From positions 434,001 through 498,000 of the forward strand of contig NZ_JRQQ01000001.1 of the NCBI RefSeq assembly GCF_001625325.1: DNA of 64,000 nt. Reading direction: 5' to 3'. This DNA comes from Croceicoccus estronivorus. GTDB taxonomy: Bacteria > Pseudomonadota > Alphaproteobacteria > Sphingomonadales > Sphingomonadaceae. The notes under the pieces were generated by a model that made no database searches, was not told the DNA's origin, and saw only the letters and a list, made by a program, of their open reading frames with translations. Of the stretch, positions 36,293 to 43,279 are shown one piece after another. A program made the translations under genes and the position numbers. How positions within the stretch are numbered: the stretch's first letter is position 1; every line of letters begins with the position of its first letter.

Positions 36293-37162
36293 ATGACGCC
36301 GCTACCCATCCGTGAAGCGCAACGCCTGCCCAGTCTCGTGACCGGACGCATTCCCTTGCCCGGCGTTACGATCGAACTTTGCGCTTTCCCCGAGGTGCAG
36401 CCGGAAACCCTGGTTGTGACCGAGGAGGAATCATTGCTCTCGCTCGGTCTTTCCCGCATGCTTACGGGGTCGGAAGGGCGCATTGCAGGTGACCGCAGAG
36501 CTCCTTTCGTTCGCTTTGGCGCGTTAGGCTTCCGACCGGCCGGAATACCGATGGAGATGCGGTTCGACGGGGGCGCGTTTCATACGATACGTTGCCGGTT
36601 CGAACCATGGATGCTGGCCGACGGATTAAGCCCCACCCGCCTGACCGATACGCAACTGGCAGCCTGTTTCGACATTCGCGTCCAGACGATCGAGGAGGCC
36701 ATGCTCCGGCTGGCGGCTGAAGCCGACCACCCCCGTCCGGACAGCGAAGCTCTCGCCTCCGCGCTCATCGCGACCATTCTGGTGGACCTGCGGCGCTACC
36801 TCGCAGATGCCCGTGACCGAACCGAGCGGCATAAGGGCGGGCTGCCGCCACGAATCCTGCGGCGTGCGTTGGAGCGGATCGACCGCCCCGGCCCGGCCCC
36901 TTCAATCGCAGAACTGGCTTCGCTTTGCGGCCTCAGCCGCTTTCACTTCATGCGCTGTTTTCGGGAAACGATGGGCACGGGCCCAGGGGCGTTCGTGCGC
37001 CAGGCCCGGATCACGCGGGCCAAGGCAATGCTGGCGGCGGATGAACGGCCGTTGGCCGAAATTGCGCGGGATCTGGGCTACAGCGGCCTGCCGGCGTTTT
37101 CTTCCGCGTTTCACAAGGCAACCGGGCGATCCCCCGGCGCCTATCGGGCAATCCTGCGCTGA
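36293..37162 (+). CDS. AraC-family transcriptional regulator
   Basis: A 289-residue AraC regulator. The N-terminal cupin-like sensing domain contains the RPAG segment (GFRPAGIPMEM) and the C-terminal double helix-turn-helix spans about 185-285 (PSIAELASLCGLSRFHFMRCF, AEIARDLGYSGLPAFSSAFH). It diverges from the mutase operon with phased repeats between, so it is the likely regulator of that operon. It resembles the AraC gene at 51432 in layout. The ligand is unknown but may be the mutase substrate or a precursor. Confidence 0.88.
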   Translation: MTPLPIREAQRLPSLVTGRIPLPGVTIELCAFPEVQPETLVVTEEESLLSLGLSRMLTGSEGRIAGDRRAPFVRFGALGFRPAGIPMEMRFDGGAFHTIRCRFEPWMLADGLSPTRLTDTQLAACFDIRVQTIEEAMLRLAAEADHPRPDSEALASALIATILVDLRRYLADARDRTERHKGGLPPRILRRALERIDRPGPAPSIAELASLCGLSRFHFMRCFRETMGTGPGAFVRQARITRAKAMLAADERPLAEIARDLGYSGLPAFSSAFHKATGRSPGAYRAILR

Positions 37163-37185
37163 CTGCCGCACGCAAGAGATTGCAG

Positions 37186-37219
37186 CCCCAGGATACAGGA
37201 CATCACGTCAATCCTGGGG
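37186..37219. terminator. Hairpin between the AraC gene and a convergent SDR
   Basis: CCCCAGGAT (37186-37194) and ATCCTGGGG (37211-37219) form a perfect 9-bp stem with a 16-base loop between two convergent genes. No T run follows, so termination is inferred from position. Confidence 0.5.
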
Positions 37220-37252
37220 AAGCACCTCGTTGCGGGATACCGTTGGCGTGTC

Positions 37253-38113
37253 TCAGGCAATGATTGCCGGATGCGGAATCCGCGGGTCGCCCAGCCGTGG
37301 GCGCCAGGACATCGGCTGTTTGCCACCTTCGTCGGTGATCCCGTATTTTTCGGCTATTTCGGCAGTGATCACCGTCTGGCCATTGAGTTCCGCAAGGTTG
37401 GGATCTTCATACAGGGCATGGATGACCTTGCCGTTGAATTCCGGTGTCTCCGCCACGTCCAGAATGGCACTGTACTGTTCCGGGCTTTCTTCCGCGGCAC
37501 GTTTGCTGCGCTCGGTCGCCAGCATACCCATCCAGAGCGAGACGGCAGCCACACCGGTCCCGCGGAAATCCACGCCCATGTCGGCCGCGAACTTGTCCAC
37601 TCCGGCCTTCTGCGCCCCATAGGCCGCACCATGCATGTAGCAGACCGATCCGAACGACGAGGTGAAGACGATAAGCCCCCGGCCCTGCTCGACCATGATC
37701 GGCGCCGCATGCCACGAAGCGATATAGTTCGACCGCAAACCGACATCGAGCAGGCCGACCAGATCAACTGACTTTTCCCAGAACGGGCCGGGTTTTATCA
37801 GGTCATCGTGCAAAGCCGCCGCATTGTTGACCAGGATATCCAGCCTGCCGCTTTCTTCCTTCACGCGATCGAACAAAGCGGCGATCTGCGCGTCATCGCC
37901 ATGATCGACCTGGACTGCGATACCTTCGCCACCGGCATCGGTGACGGCCTGCGCCGCTGAACCGATCGTGCCTGGCAGATCGGCATCCCCTTCATTGAGC
38001 GTGCGGCCCGTCACATAGACGCGATAGCCCTGCTCTCCCAATGCGCGGGCGATGCCACGGCCTGCTCCACGGCTTGCGCCTGTAACGATAGCAACCTTGC
38101 GATCCGTGCTCAT
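37253..38113 (-). CDS. SDR-family oxidoreductase
   Basis: A 286-residue SDR: TGASRGAGRGI, NNAAA (variant of NNAG), FTSSFGS (Ser), YGAQK. It carries an extra segment after the catalytic region and a 25-residue C-terminal tail. It overlaps the next SDR gene (38110) by 4 bases, so two SDRs are translationally coupled, the upstream one with a damaged active site. Possibly a two-subunit or paired function; substrate unknown. Confidence 0.88.
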   Translation of the reverse strand: MSTDRKVAIVTGASRGAGRGIARALGEQGYRVYVTGRTLNEGDADLPGTIGSAAQAVTDAGGEGIAVQVDHGDDAQIAALFDRVKEESGRLDILVNNAAALHDDLIKPGPFWEKSVDLVGLLDVGLRSNYIASWHAAPIMVEQGRGLIVFTSSFGSVCYMHGAAYGAQKAGVDKFAADMGVDFRGTGVAAVSLWMGMLATERSKRAAEESPEQYSAILDVAETPEFNGKVIHALYEDPNLAELNGQTVITAEIAEKYGITDEGGKQPMSWRPRLGDPRIPHPAIIA

Positions 38114-38877
38114 ACTCCGAAACCTCCCGAAACCGAAATCGACTGACCAGTCGTGTATGCCCCTTCATCAGAGGCGAAATAAACGCAGGCATGGCCGATT
38201 TCTTCCGCCGTGCCCCAGCGCTTGATGCAGATCAGCTTGTGCGTCGCGGCCACCCAGCGATCGTCGATCTGCCCCTGCCGGGTCAGTTCGTGCAGCTGTC
38301 CTGCATCGATCACGCCGACCAGCACCGAATTGGCGCGGATCTTGTGCTTGCCTTCTTCCTTGGCGATGCCTTTCACCAATTGTTCGTTCGACGCCTTGAC
38401 AGCGACCGACATCCCGTCGCGCGCCGGCCACCAGTCGTGCCCGGCCGATCCCAGAGTGACGAAGCTTCCGCCACCCATCTCGCGCATATGCGGAATGATG
38501 GCCTGCGCGACCGCGAAGAAACCATGCACTTCGACTTCGAAAGCGTGGCGCCATTCCTCCATCGGCGTTTCCGCGAGATAGCGCTGATTGACGAGCGGGC
38601 CCGCCGCCCAGACGACGCTGTGAATCCTTCCATGTTCGGCGATAACGGCGTCGATCGCGGACCGCAATTGTTCGGAATCGGTCACATCGGCAGCGTGGAC
38701 ACTGGCCTTGCGGCCTGCCGCACGGGCATGTTCGGCAACTTCCTCGGCAGGTTCCCGCTTGGTGCGGTAAACCACTGCGATATCACTGCCCCGATCGGCG
38801 AAAGTCCGCGCCACGCCGCGGCCAATGCCACCGCTGCCGCCGAACACAATAGTGCAGCCGGACGGAAATGTTGCCAT
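38110..38877 (-). CDS. SDR-family protein lacking the catalytic tyrosine
   Basis: A 255-residue SDR-fold protein: FGGSGGIGRGV for cofactor, and Ser in TLGSAGHDWW. The catalytic YxxxK reads Ser-Val-Ala-Val-Lys (DGMSVAVKAS), so Tyr is replaced by Ser while Lys remains. The codons TCG GTC GCT GTC AAG read clearly with no frameshift. It may be a catalytically inactive partner of the overlapping SDR (37253), or may use different chemistry. It lies downstream of the Rieske gene, after a terminator. Confidence 0.85.
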   Translation of the reverse strand: MATFPSGCTIVFGGSGGIGRGVARTFADRGSDIAVVYRTKREPAEEVAEHARAAGRKASVHAADVTDSEQLRSAIDAVIAEHGRIHSVVWAAGPLVNQRYLAETPMEEWRHAFEVEVHGFFAVAQAIIPHMREMGGGSFVTLGSAGHDWWPARDGMSVAVKASNEQLVKGIAKEEGKHKIRANSVLVGVIDAGQLHELTRQGQIDDRWVAATHKLICIKRWGTAEEIGHACVYFASDEGAYTTGQSISVSGGFGV

Positions 38878-38905
38878 GAATATACTCTCCCGGAATATCT
38901 TATAA

Positions 38906-38940
38906 CGGCTGAACGCACCGCCTTACGATACGTTCAGCCG
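38906..38940 (-). terminator. Terminator after the Rieske oxygenase gene
   Basis: CGGCTGAACG (38906-38915) and CGTTCAGCCG (38931-38940) form a perfect 10-bp stem with a 15-base loop. On the minus strand it is followed by TTATAAGATATT. Just upstream of it (38957-38982) TGAATCCGGA occurs twice, 16 bases apart. Confidence 0.75.
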
Positions 38941-38984
38941 CCGGTCTTTATTGTATTGAATCCGGATTGTAGTGAATCCGGAAA

Positions 38985-40070
38985 TCAGGCCGCCTTGCTG
39001 CTATCCGGCCGCAGATCCATGGTGACGACCAGGCCATCCGAACGCTTCTGCAGTTCAGGCGTCTTCTCGCGCGGGTTGAAGAACTGCTTGTACCACTGGC
39101 GCACCTTGCCATACGGACCGTCCTTGGGGATCGCCAGCGGGTTGAAGCAAGGCCGCTTGTTCGCCCAGATTTCAACGTCCTGCGCAAAGGCAAGCCGGCT
39201 GGCTTCCTGATAGGCCAGCGCATTGGCGCGATCTTCATCCGTGGTTTCGCGCGAACCGTCGTGGGTCTTGACCATCAGGGCATGCCACGCGCGCGACACA
39301 CCATCCTCGATCGGCGTATTGGCAATCATGATGAAGGAATCGAAGGTTCCTTCCATTTCCGACTGCAGGAAGCCGGGGCCTTCATACCAGGTATCGAGCA
39401 CCAGCTGATCTTCCGGGTCAGCGGTCAGCGTCCGGTGACCGGCGCTGTAATACTGGTGGACGATATGGCCCATGAACTCGTTGGCGAAATAGGTGAAATC
39501 CTTCGCGCCATGGATCGGCACGAAGTGGCCGAGATCGGCCATGTTGTCGACGATCTCGCATCCATGGACATTGAGGTCGCCCATGAAGTCGATCTTCCAT
39601 TCGACCCAGCCCGGCTCACCATAATGGCCACCGAAATCGGGCAACGGCCATTCCGGCTCAAGCCCTTCGGGATCGTGCCACATCCAGATGATTCCGGCCC
39701 GTTCGATCACCGGATAATGGGCAAGCTTGGCCGCCTTCGGAATGAAATCTTCCGAATAGGGGATGTGGTTGCACTTCCCGTCGGGGCCGAAACGCCAACC
39801 GTGGAAGGGACAACGGATCGACTCGCCTTCGACATGCTCCCCGTCGAGCACGATGTACGACGTGGTGTTCTTGGCAAGGTGTGCGCCCATGTGCGGGCAA
39901 TAGGCGTCAACCACGTAAGGCGTACCGGATTCGCCACGATACATGACGAGATCCTTGCCGAAATAACGCATAGATGTCGGTGTCTTGGTCGCATCCGCTG
40001 CAGGAGCGATCATGAACCAGCCCCGCGGGAAGTCGAACTCCCCAAATCCATATTCCTTGGTGGTTGCCAT
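38985..40070 (-). CDS. Rieske non-heme oxygenase, KshA-like
   Basis: Oxygenase component of 361 residues. The Rieske ligands are Cys58, His60, Cys87 and His90 (CPHMGAH and CPFHGW). The mononuclear iron motif is Asn176, Asp179, His182, His187 (NMADLGHFVPIH), the pattern of 3-ketosteroid 9-alpha-hydroxylase KshA. It would insert oxygen into a ring or side chain with electrons from a reductase not encoded nearby. ATG at 40070 has GGGAG upstream; the frame extends further without support. Divergent from a LysR gene. A steroid substrate is likely but not proven. Confidence 0.88.
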   Translation of the reverse strand: MATTKEYGFGEFDFPRGWFMIAPAADATKTPTSMRYFGKDLVMYRGESGTPYVVDAYCPHMGAHLAKNTTSYIVLDGEHVEGESIRCPFHGWRFGPDGKCNHIPYSEDFIPKAAKLAHYPVIERAGIIWMWHDPEGLEPEWPLPDFGGHYGEPGWVEWKIDFMGDLNVHGCEIVDNMADLGHFVPIHGAKDFTYFANEFMGHIVHQYYSAGHRTLTADPEDQLVLDTWYEGPGFLQSEMEGTFDSFIMIANTPIEDGVSRAWHALMVKTHDGSRETTDEDRANALAYQEASRLAFAQDVEIWANKRPCFNPLAIPKDGPYGKVRQWYKQFFNPREKTPELQKRSDGLVVTMDLRPDSSKAA

Positions 40071-40160
40071 CGTGGTTTCTCCCAAACTCTTGCCGCCAGT
40101 TGCGGTGTGATGTGAGTGCATAATAGGCGAAATCGCCCCGTTAGGCGAAGTATCTTGCGC

Positions 40161-40186
40161 TGCACACCATTTGTGCAAAAATGCAC
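40161..40186. promoter_or_regulatory. Candidate LysR operator between the Rieske and lysR genes
   Basis: TGCACA-N5-TGTGCA (40161-40177) overlaps GTGCA-AAAA-TGCAC (40173-40186), giving three phased TGCAC half-sites. The latter covers the lysR start codon, as expected for autoregulation. The core TGTGCAAAAATGCAC (40172-40186) recurs with one mismatch at 63639-63653. Confidence 0.55.
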
Positions 40187-41062
40187 CACATGGAATGGAG
40201 CGACCTCAAGGTATTCCTCGCCGCGGTGCGGACCGGATCCTACACTGCCGCAGGGCGGCGGCTGGGCATCAATCGCACGACCGTCGGCAGACGAATCGAC
40301 TCTTTGGAAAACGCTTTAGGCGTCAGCCTGTTCCAGCAAACGCCGAACGGCCATGCACCGACTCGCGAAGGAGAAGAGCTGCTGGCCACGGCGTCGCTGA
40401 TCGAAATGGAAATCGACGACCTGATGGCCCGGCTGGAATTCCCCGGCGAGGTTCCCGAAACCATCCGCATCGCCAGCAGCGGCGGCATCGCCAGCGAGTT
40501 CCTGCCCGAACTGGCTACCTTTCAGCAGCAGGAACCAAGAGCGGCCATAGAGCTGCTTGGCGAGCTCGACCCGCTCGACGCCGTGACCCAACGACGCGCG
40601 GATCTCGCCATCGCGCTCGTCCGCGTTCCTCCCGTTCGGCTGACGGGCATACATGTGGGCGCTCTTGCCCAGGCACCCTACGCACGGCGCGACAGTGCCG
40701 CCGATCGCGTATTGGGCTGGGGCCACGAGGTCGAAACCGCCGTTCCCGGCCAATGGACGATCACCAATCCCTCGGGCGAACTGGCGGAGGGGGCCGGAAT
40801 TGCCCGCTTCAACAGCTGGCAGCAGCTCAAGCAGGCGGTTCTGGCGGGCATGGGCAGGGCCAGCCTGTGGTGCTTTGCCGCCGACGCCGAACCCACTCTC
40901 CAGCAGTTGTCCGAGCCTGATCCCCGCCAGGATTACCCGCTATGGCTGCTCCACCGCACCAAGTCGCCACCGGGGCCGCATCTGCGCAAGCTCGTCACCT
41001 ACCTCGAACACGCACTGCGCGAACGGCTGGCCCCCGTCGCACGGGAAGGCGGGCAAGCCTAA
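40181..41062 (+). CDS. LysR-family transcriptional regulator
   Basis: A 293-residue LysR regulator. The N-terminal winged helix is MEWSDLKVFLAAVRTGSYTA, AAGRRLGINRTTVGRRIDSLE; the rest is a periplasmic-binding-fold effector domain. ATG at 40181 or 40190; no ribosome site precedes either, and the start sits inside the palindromic element. It diverges from the KshA-like gene, its probable target, and converges with the alcohol dehydrogenase, overlapping its end by 4 bases. Confidence 0.88.
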   Translation: MHHMEWSDLKVFLAAVRTGSYTAAGRRLGINRTTVGRRIDSLENALGVSLFQQTPNGHAPTREGEELLATASLIEMEIDDLMARLEFPGEVPETIRIASSGGIASEFLPELATFQQQEPRAAIELLGELDPLDAVTQRRADLAIALVRVPPVRLTGIHVGALAQAPYARRDSAADRVLGWGHEVETAVPGQWTITNPSGELAEGAGIARFNSWQQLKQAVLAGMGRASLWCFAADAEPTLQQLSEPDPRQDYPLWLLHRTKSPPGPHLRKLVTYLEHALRERLAPVAREGGQA

Positions 41063-42132
41063 ACCGTGTGATCCAGCACTGCCCGAGTAACCTTGCCTGA
41101 TTCCAATGCGGCAATGGCGTCTTCCACTTCGGCCAGCGGCCAGACCTGTGTAACCTGCCCGGCAATCTCCAGCTTGCCGTCTTGTGCCAGCTCGATCAGT
41201 TCAGGGTAATCGCGTTCGGGCCGCGCGCCCCCGTTCATGGTCGAAACGATCTCCCGCCCTGACAACACCGTATCCAGCGGCAGGGTTGCGGTTGCCCCGG
41301 CGGACGTCATGCCGATCAGGACGATACGGCCGCCCCGCTTTACCGCCAATACAGATGCCTCCACAGCAGAAGGCGCGCCACAGCATTCAACCGCGATGTC
41401 GATCGGCTCGAACGCCTTGCGCATGCGCGCAGCCAGCGCAGCGCCGTCTTCGCCGCGTTGCGCCACCAGAAACGCATCTGCGCCGAACGAACGCGCCACG
41501 TCTTCCTTCGCCGGATTCATGTCCACGGCGAGCACCGATGCACCGGCAAGCTTCGCCCCCTGGATGGCATTGACGCCGATCCCACCGACGCCAATCACTG
41601 CCACGCGATCCCCTTCACCGACTTCGCCCAGCACACGCGCCGCACAATAGCCGGTCGAAACCGCGCAACCGATCAATGCGGCCTGTTCCGGCGGCAGATC
41701 GCCGGTGGCGTATAGCTGACTGGCCTTGGCAACGATTTCCCCGGCAAAGGAGGAGACGTTGGCGAAATTGGCCACAGGCTTACCTTCCCATGTGAAGGGC
41801 CAATCCGATACGAATCCCCAGTTCACATCGCAGTTGGCAGGGGTGCCGCGCTGGCATTCACGGCAAGTGCCGCAGGGTGTCTGCGTTCCCACCATCACTG
41901 CATCGCCGACCTGCCATTCGGTCACGCCGGGCCCGACTTCCTCGACCACTCCGGCCGCTTCATGGCCGAGAACCACAGGCGCCTTCCCACCGGGCATATG
42001 CATCATGTTGATGTCACTGTGGCACAGGCCCGACCTCAGAACCTTGACCTTCACCTCACCTTCACCCGGCGCGCGGACTTCCAGCGCATCGGTGACAATC
42101 AGCTTCTGGCCGTCCCAGACGATACCACGCAT
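41059..42132 (-). CDS. Zinc-dependent alcohol dehydrogenase (MDR)
   Basis: A 357-residue zinc alcohol dehydrogenase. Catalytic-zinc region SGLCHSD and GHEAAGVVEEVG; structural-zinc lobe PCGTCRECQRGTPANC with all four cysteines; Rossmann motif GVGGIGVNAIQGA. It resembles benzyl/aryl alcohol and formaldehyde-type dehydrogenases. It is downstream of the SnoaL-like gene with a one-base overlap. It probably oxidises a primary alcohol; substrate unknown. Confidence 0.9.
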   Translation of the reverse strand: MRGIVWDGQKLIVTDALEVRAPGEGEVKVKVLRSGLCHSDINMMHMPGGKAPVVLGHEAAGVVEEVGPGVTEWQVGDAVMVGTQTPCGTCRECQRGTPANCDVNWGFVSDWPFTWEGKPVANFANVSSFAGEIVAKASQLYATGDLPPEQAALIGCAVSTGYCAARVLGEVGEGDRVAVIGVGGIGVNAIQGAKLAGASVLAVDMNPAKEDVARSFGADAFLVAQRGEDGAALAARMRKAFEPIDIAVECCGAPSAVEASVLAVKRGGRIVLIGMTSAGATATLPLDTVLSGREIVSTMNGGARPERDYPELIELAQDGKLEIAGQVTQVWPLAEVEDAIAALESGKVTRAVLDHTV

Positions 42133-42656
42133 CAGTTTTCTCCCAATCCGGCCAGAAGCGGGAAGGTCCAGGACGGATCCTTGCGATCCGCTGTGCCCTG
42201 CGCCGCGTCAGCAGCCAGTCGGCCAAACGATTCCTCATCAATTTCGCAAACTTCGCCCTGATCGAACACCAGCGAACGATAGACGAATTTCCAGACGCCA
42301 TCGCGTCGCTCGTAACGATCGAGATAGCGACCGTAGACGATGAACTCCTTGCGCTTTGGCGGATGGGTGCGATGATAGGCGCGCACGTGATGCTCCCCTT
42401 CCGCAAGATCGCCATCGACCACGAACAGGCTGTTCATGATGCTGTGGATCGTCAATTCCCAGTGCGCCATGACTTCAGGCAACCAGGCAACGAAATCGTC
42501 AGGGTTCCCTTTGAACATACTGCCATGGTCGTCGATCGCATCGTCGTGATAAAGTGAACGGACAAGCGCGAAGTCGCGCCGGTCACAGCCACGGCAATAA
42601 CGCATGACAAGATCACGCAAGGCGATCTGGTCGAGCAGGGATTGGTCCATCGTCAT
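42132..42656 (-). CDS. SnoaL-like (NTF2-fold) protein
   Basis: A 174-residue SnoaL_4-type protein: IALRDLVMRYCRGCDRRDFA, then RAYHRTHPPKR and YLDRYERRDGVWKFVYR. GGGAG precedes ATG at 42656; an ATG two codons later is possible. It is co-transcribed with the alcohol dehydrogenase (stop/start overlap) and diverges from the ketosteroid-isomerase-like gene at 42822. Function unknown. Confidence 0.8.
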   Translation of the reverse strand: MTMDQSLLDQIALRDLVMRYCRGCDRRDFALVRSLYHDDAIDDHGSMFKGNPDDFVAWLPEVMAHWELTIHSIMNSLFVVDGDLAEGEHHVRAYHRTHPPKRKEFIVYGRYLDRYERRDGVWKFVYRSLVFDQGEVCEIDEESFGRLAADAAQGTADRKDPSWTFPLLAGLGEN

Positions 42657-42821
42657 CGTCTCCCGGATTGCGCCGCCCTATTCTTGTCAGCTACAGATTC
42701 AGCAGGGAATCATGAAGCATCGGGCAGGAACGCGTAATAGGTTGGGCAAATCTGCTACGCAAATCAGCGTGATGCAAGGAGAGGATGGCATAATGCGAAC
42801 TGCATCAAGGCAAACCCTCTG

Positions 42822-43223
42822 ATGGACCACGCCGATCAGGCACTGAAACGCCGCCAGACCATGATGAAGGCTGCCCTGCAAGCCTATGTCGATCGGACCA
42901 ATGCCGGGGATGCGGAAGGGCTCGTCGCTCTGTTCGCACCCGACGCCGTGATCGAAGACCCCATCGGGACACCAGCCAAGACCGGCAAAGAAATTCCGGT
43001 ATGGTTTGCAGACTCGGTTGCATTCGACACCTGGATCACGCCCGTCGTCCCTGCACGCGGGTCCCATGCCCACGAAGCGGCCCTGGTGTTCGATGTCGAA
43101 TTTACGCCACCCGAGGGGCCCCGGCTCCGCATTCGATCGCTGGACGTCTGCACATTCGACGACGCGGGCCTGATCACGCATCTGAAAGCCTACTGGGGGC
43201 CGGACGACATCGAACCGGCCTGA
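42822..43223 (+). CDS. Ketosteroid-isomerase-like protein (steroid Delta5-3-ketoisomerase family)
   Basis: A 133-residue cone-fold protein with the three catalytic residues of bacterial ketosteroid isomerase: Tyr22 (ALQAYVD), Asp46 (VIEDPIG) and Asp108 (SLDVCTFD). The spacing 24/62 compares with 24/63 for Pseudomonas putida Tyr16, Asp40, Asp103, and the family ending KAYWG is present. It would shift a C=C bond from beta-gamma to alpha-beta of a ketone. ATG at 42822 has only a weak ribosome site (AAGG, 11 bases). It precedes the large flavin reductase. A steroid substrate is likely. Confidence 0.85.
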   Translation: MDHADQALKRRQTMMKAALQAYVDRTNAGDAEGLVALFAPDAVIEDPIGTPAKTGKEIPVWFADSVAFDTWITPVVPARGSHAHEAALVFDVEFTPPEGPRLRIRSLDVCTFDDAGLITHLKAYWGPDDIEPA

Positions 43224-43279
43224 CCCACGCCTAAACAAAAAAATGCCGCCACAGAGCGGTTCAGGAGAGGACGCCTCGC

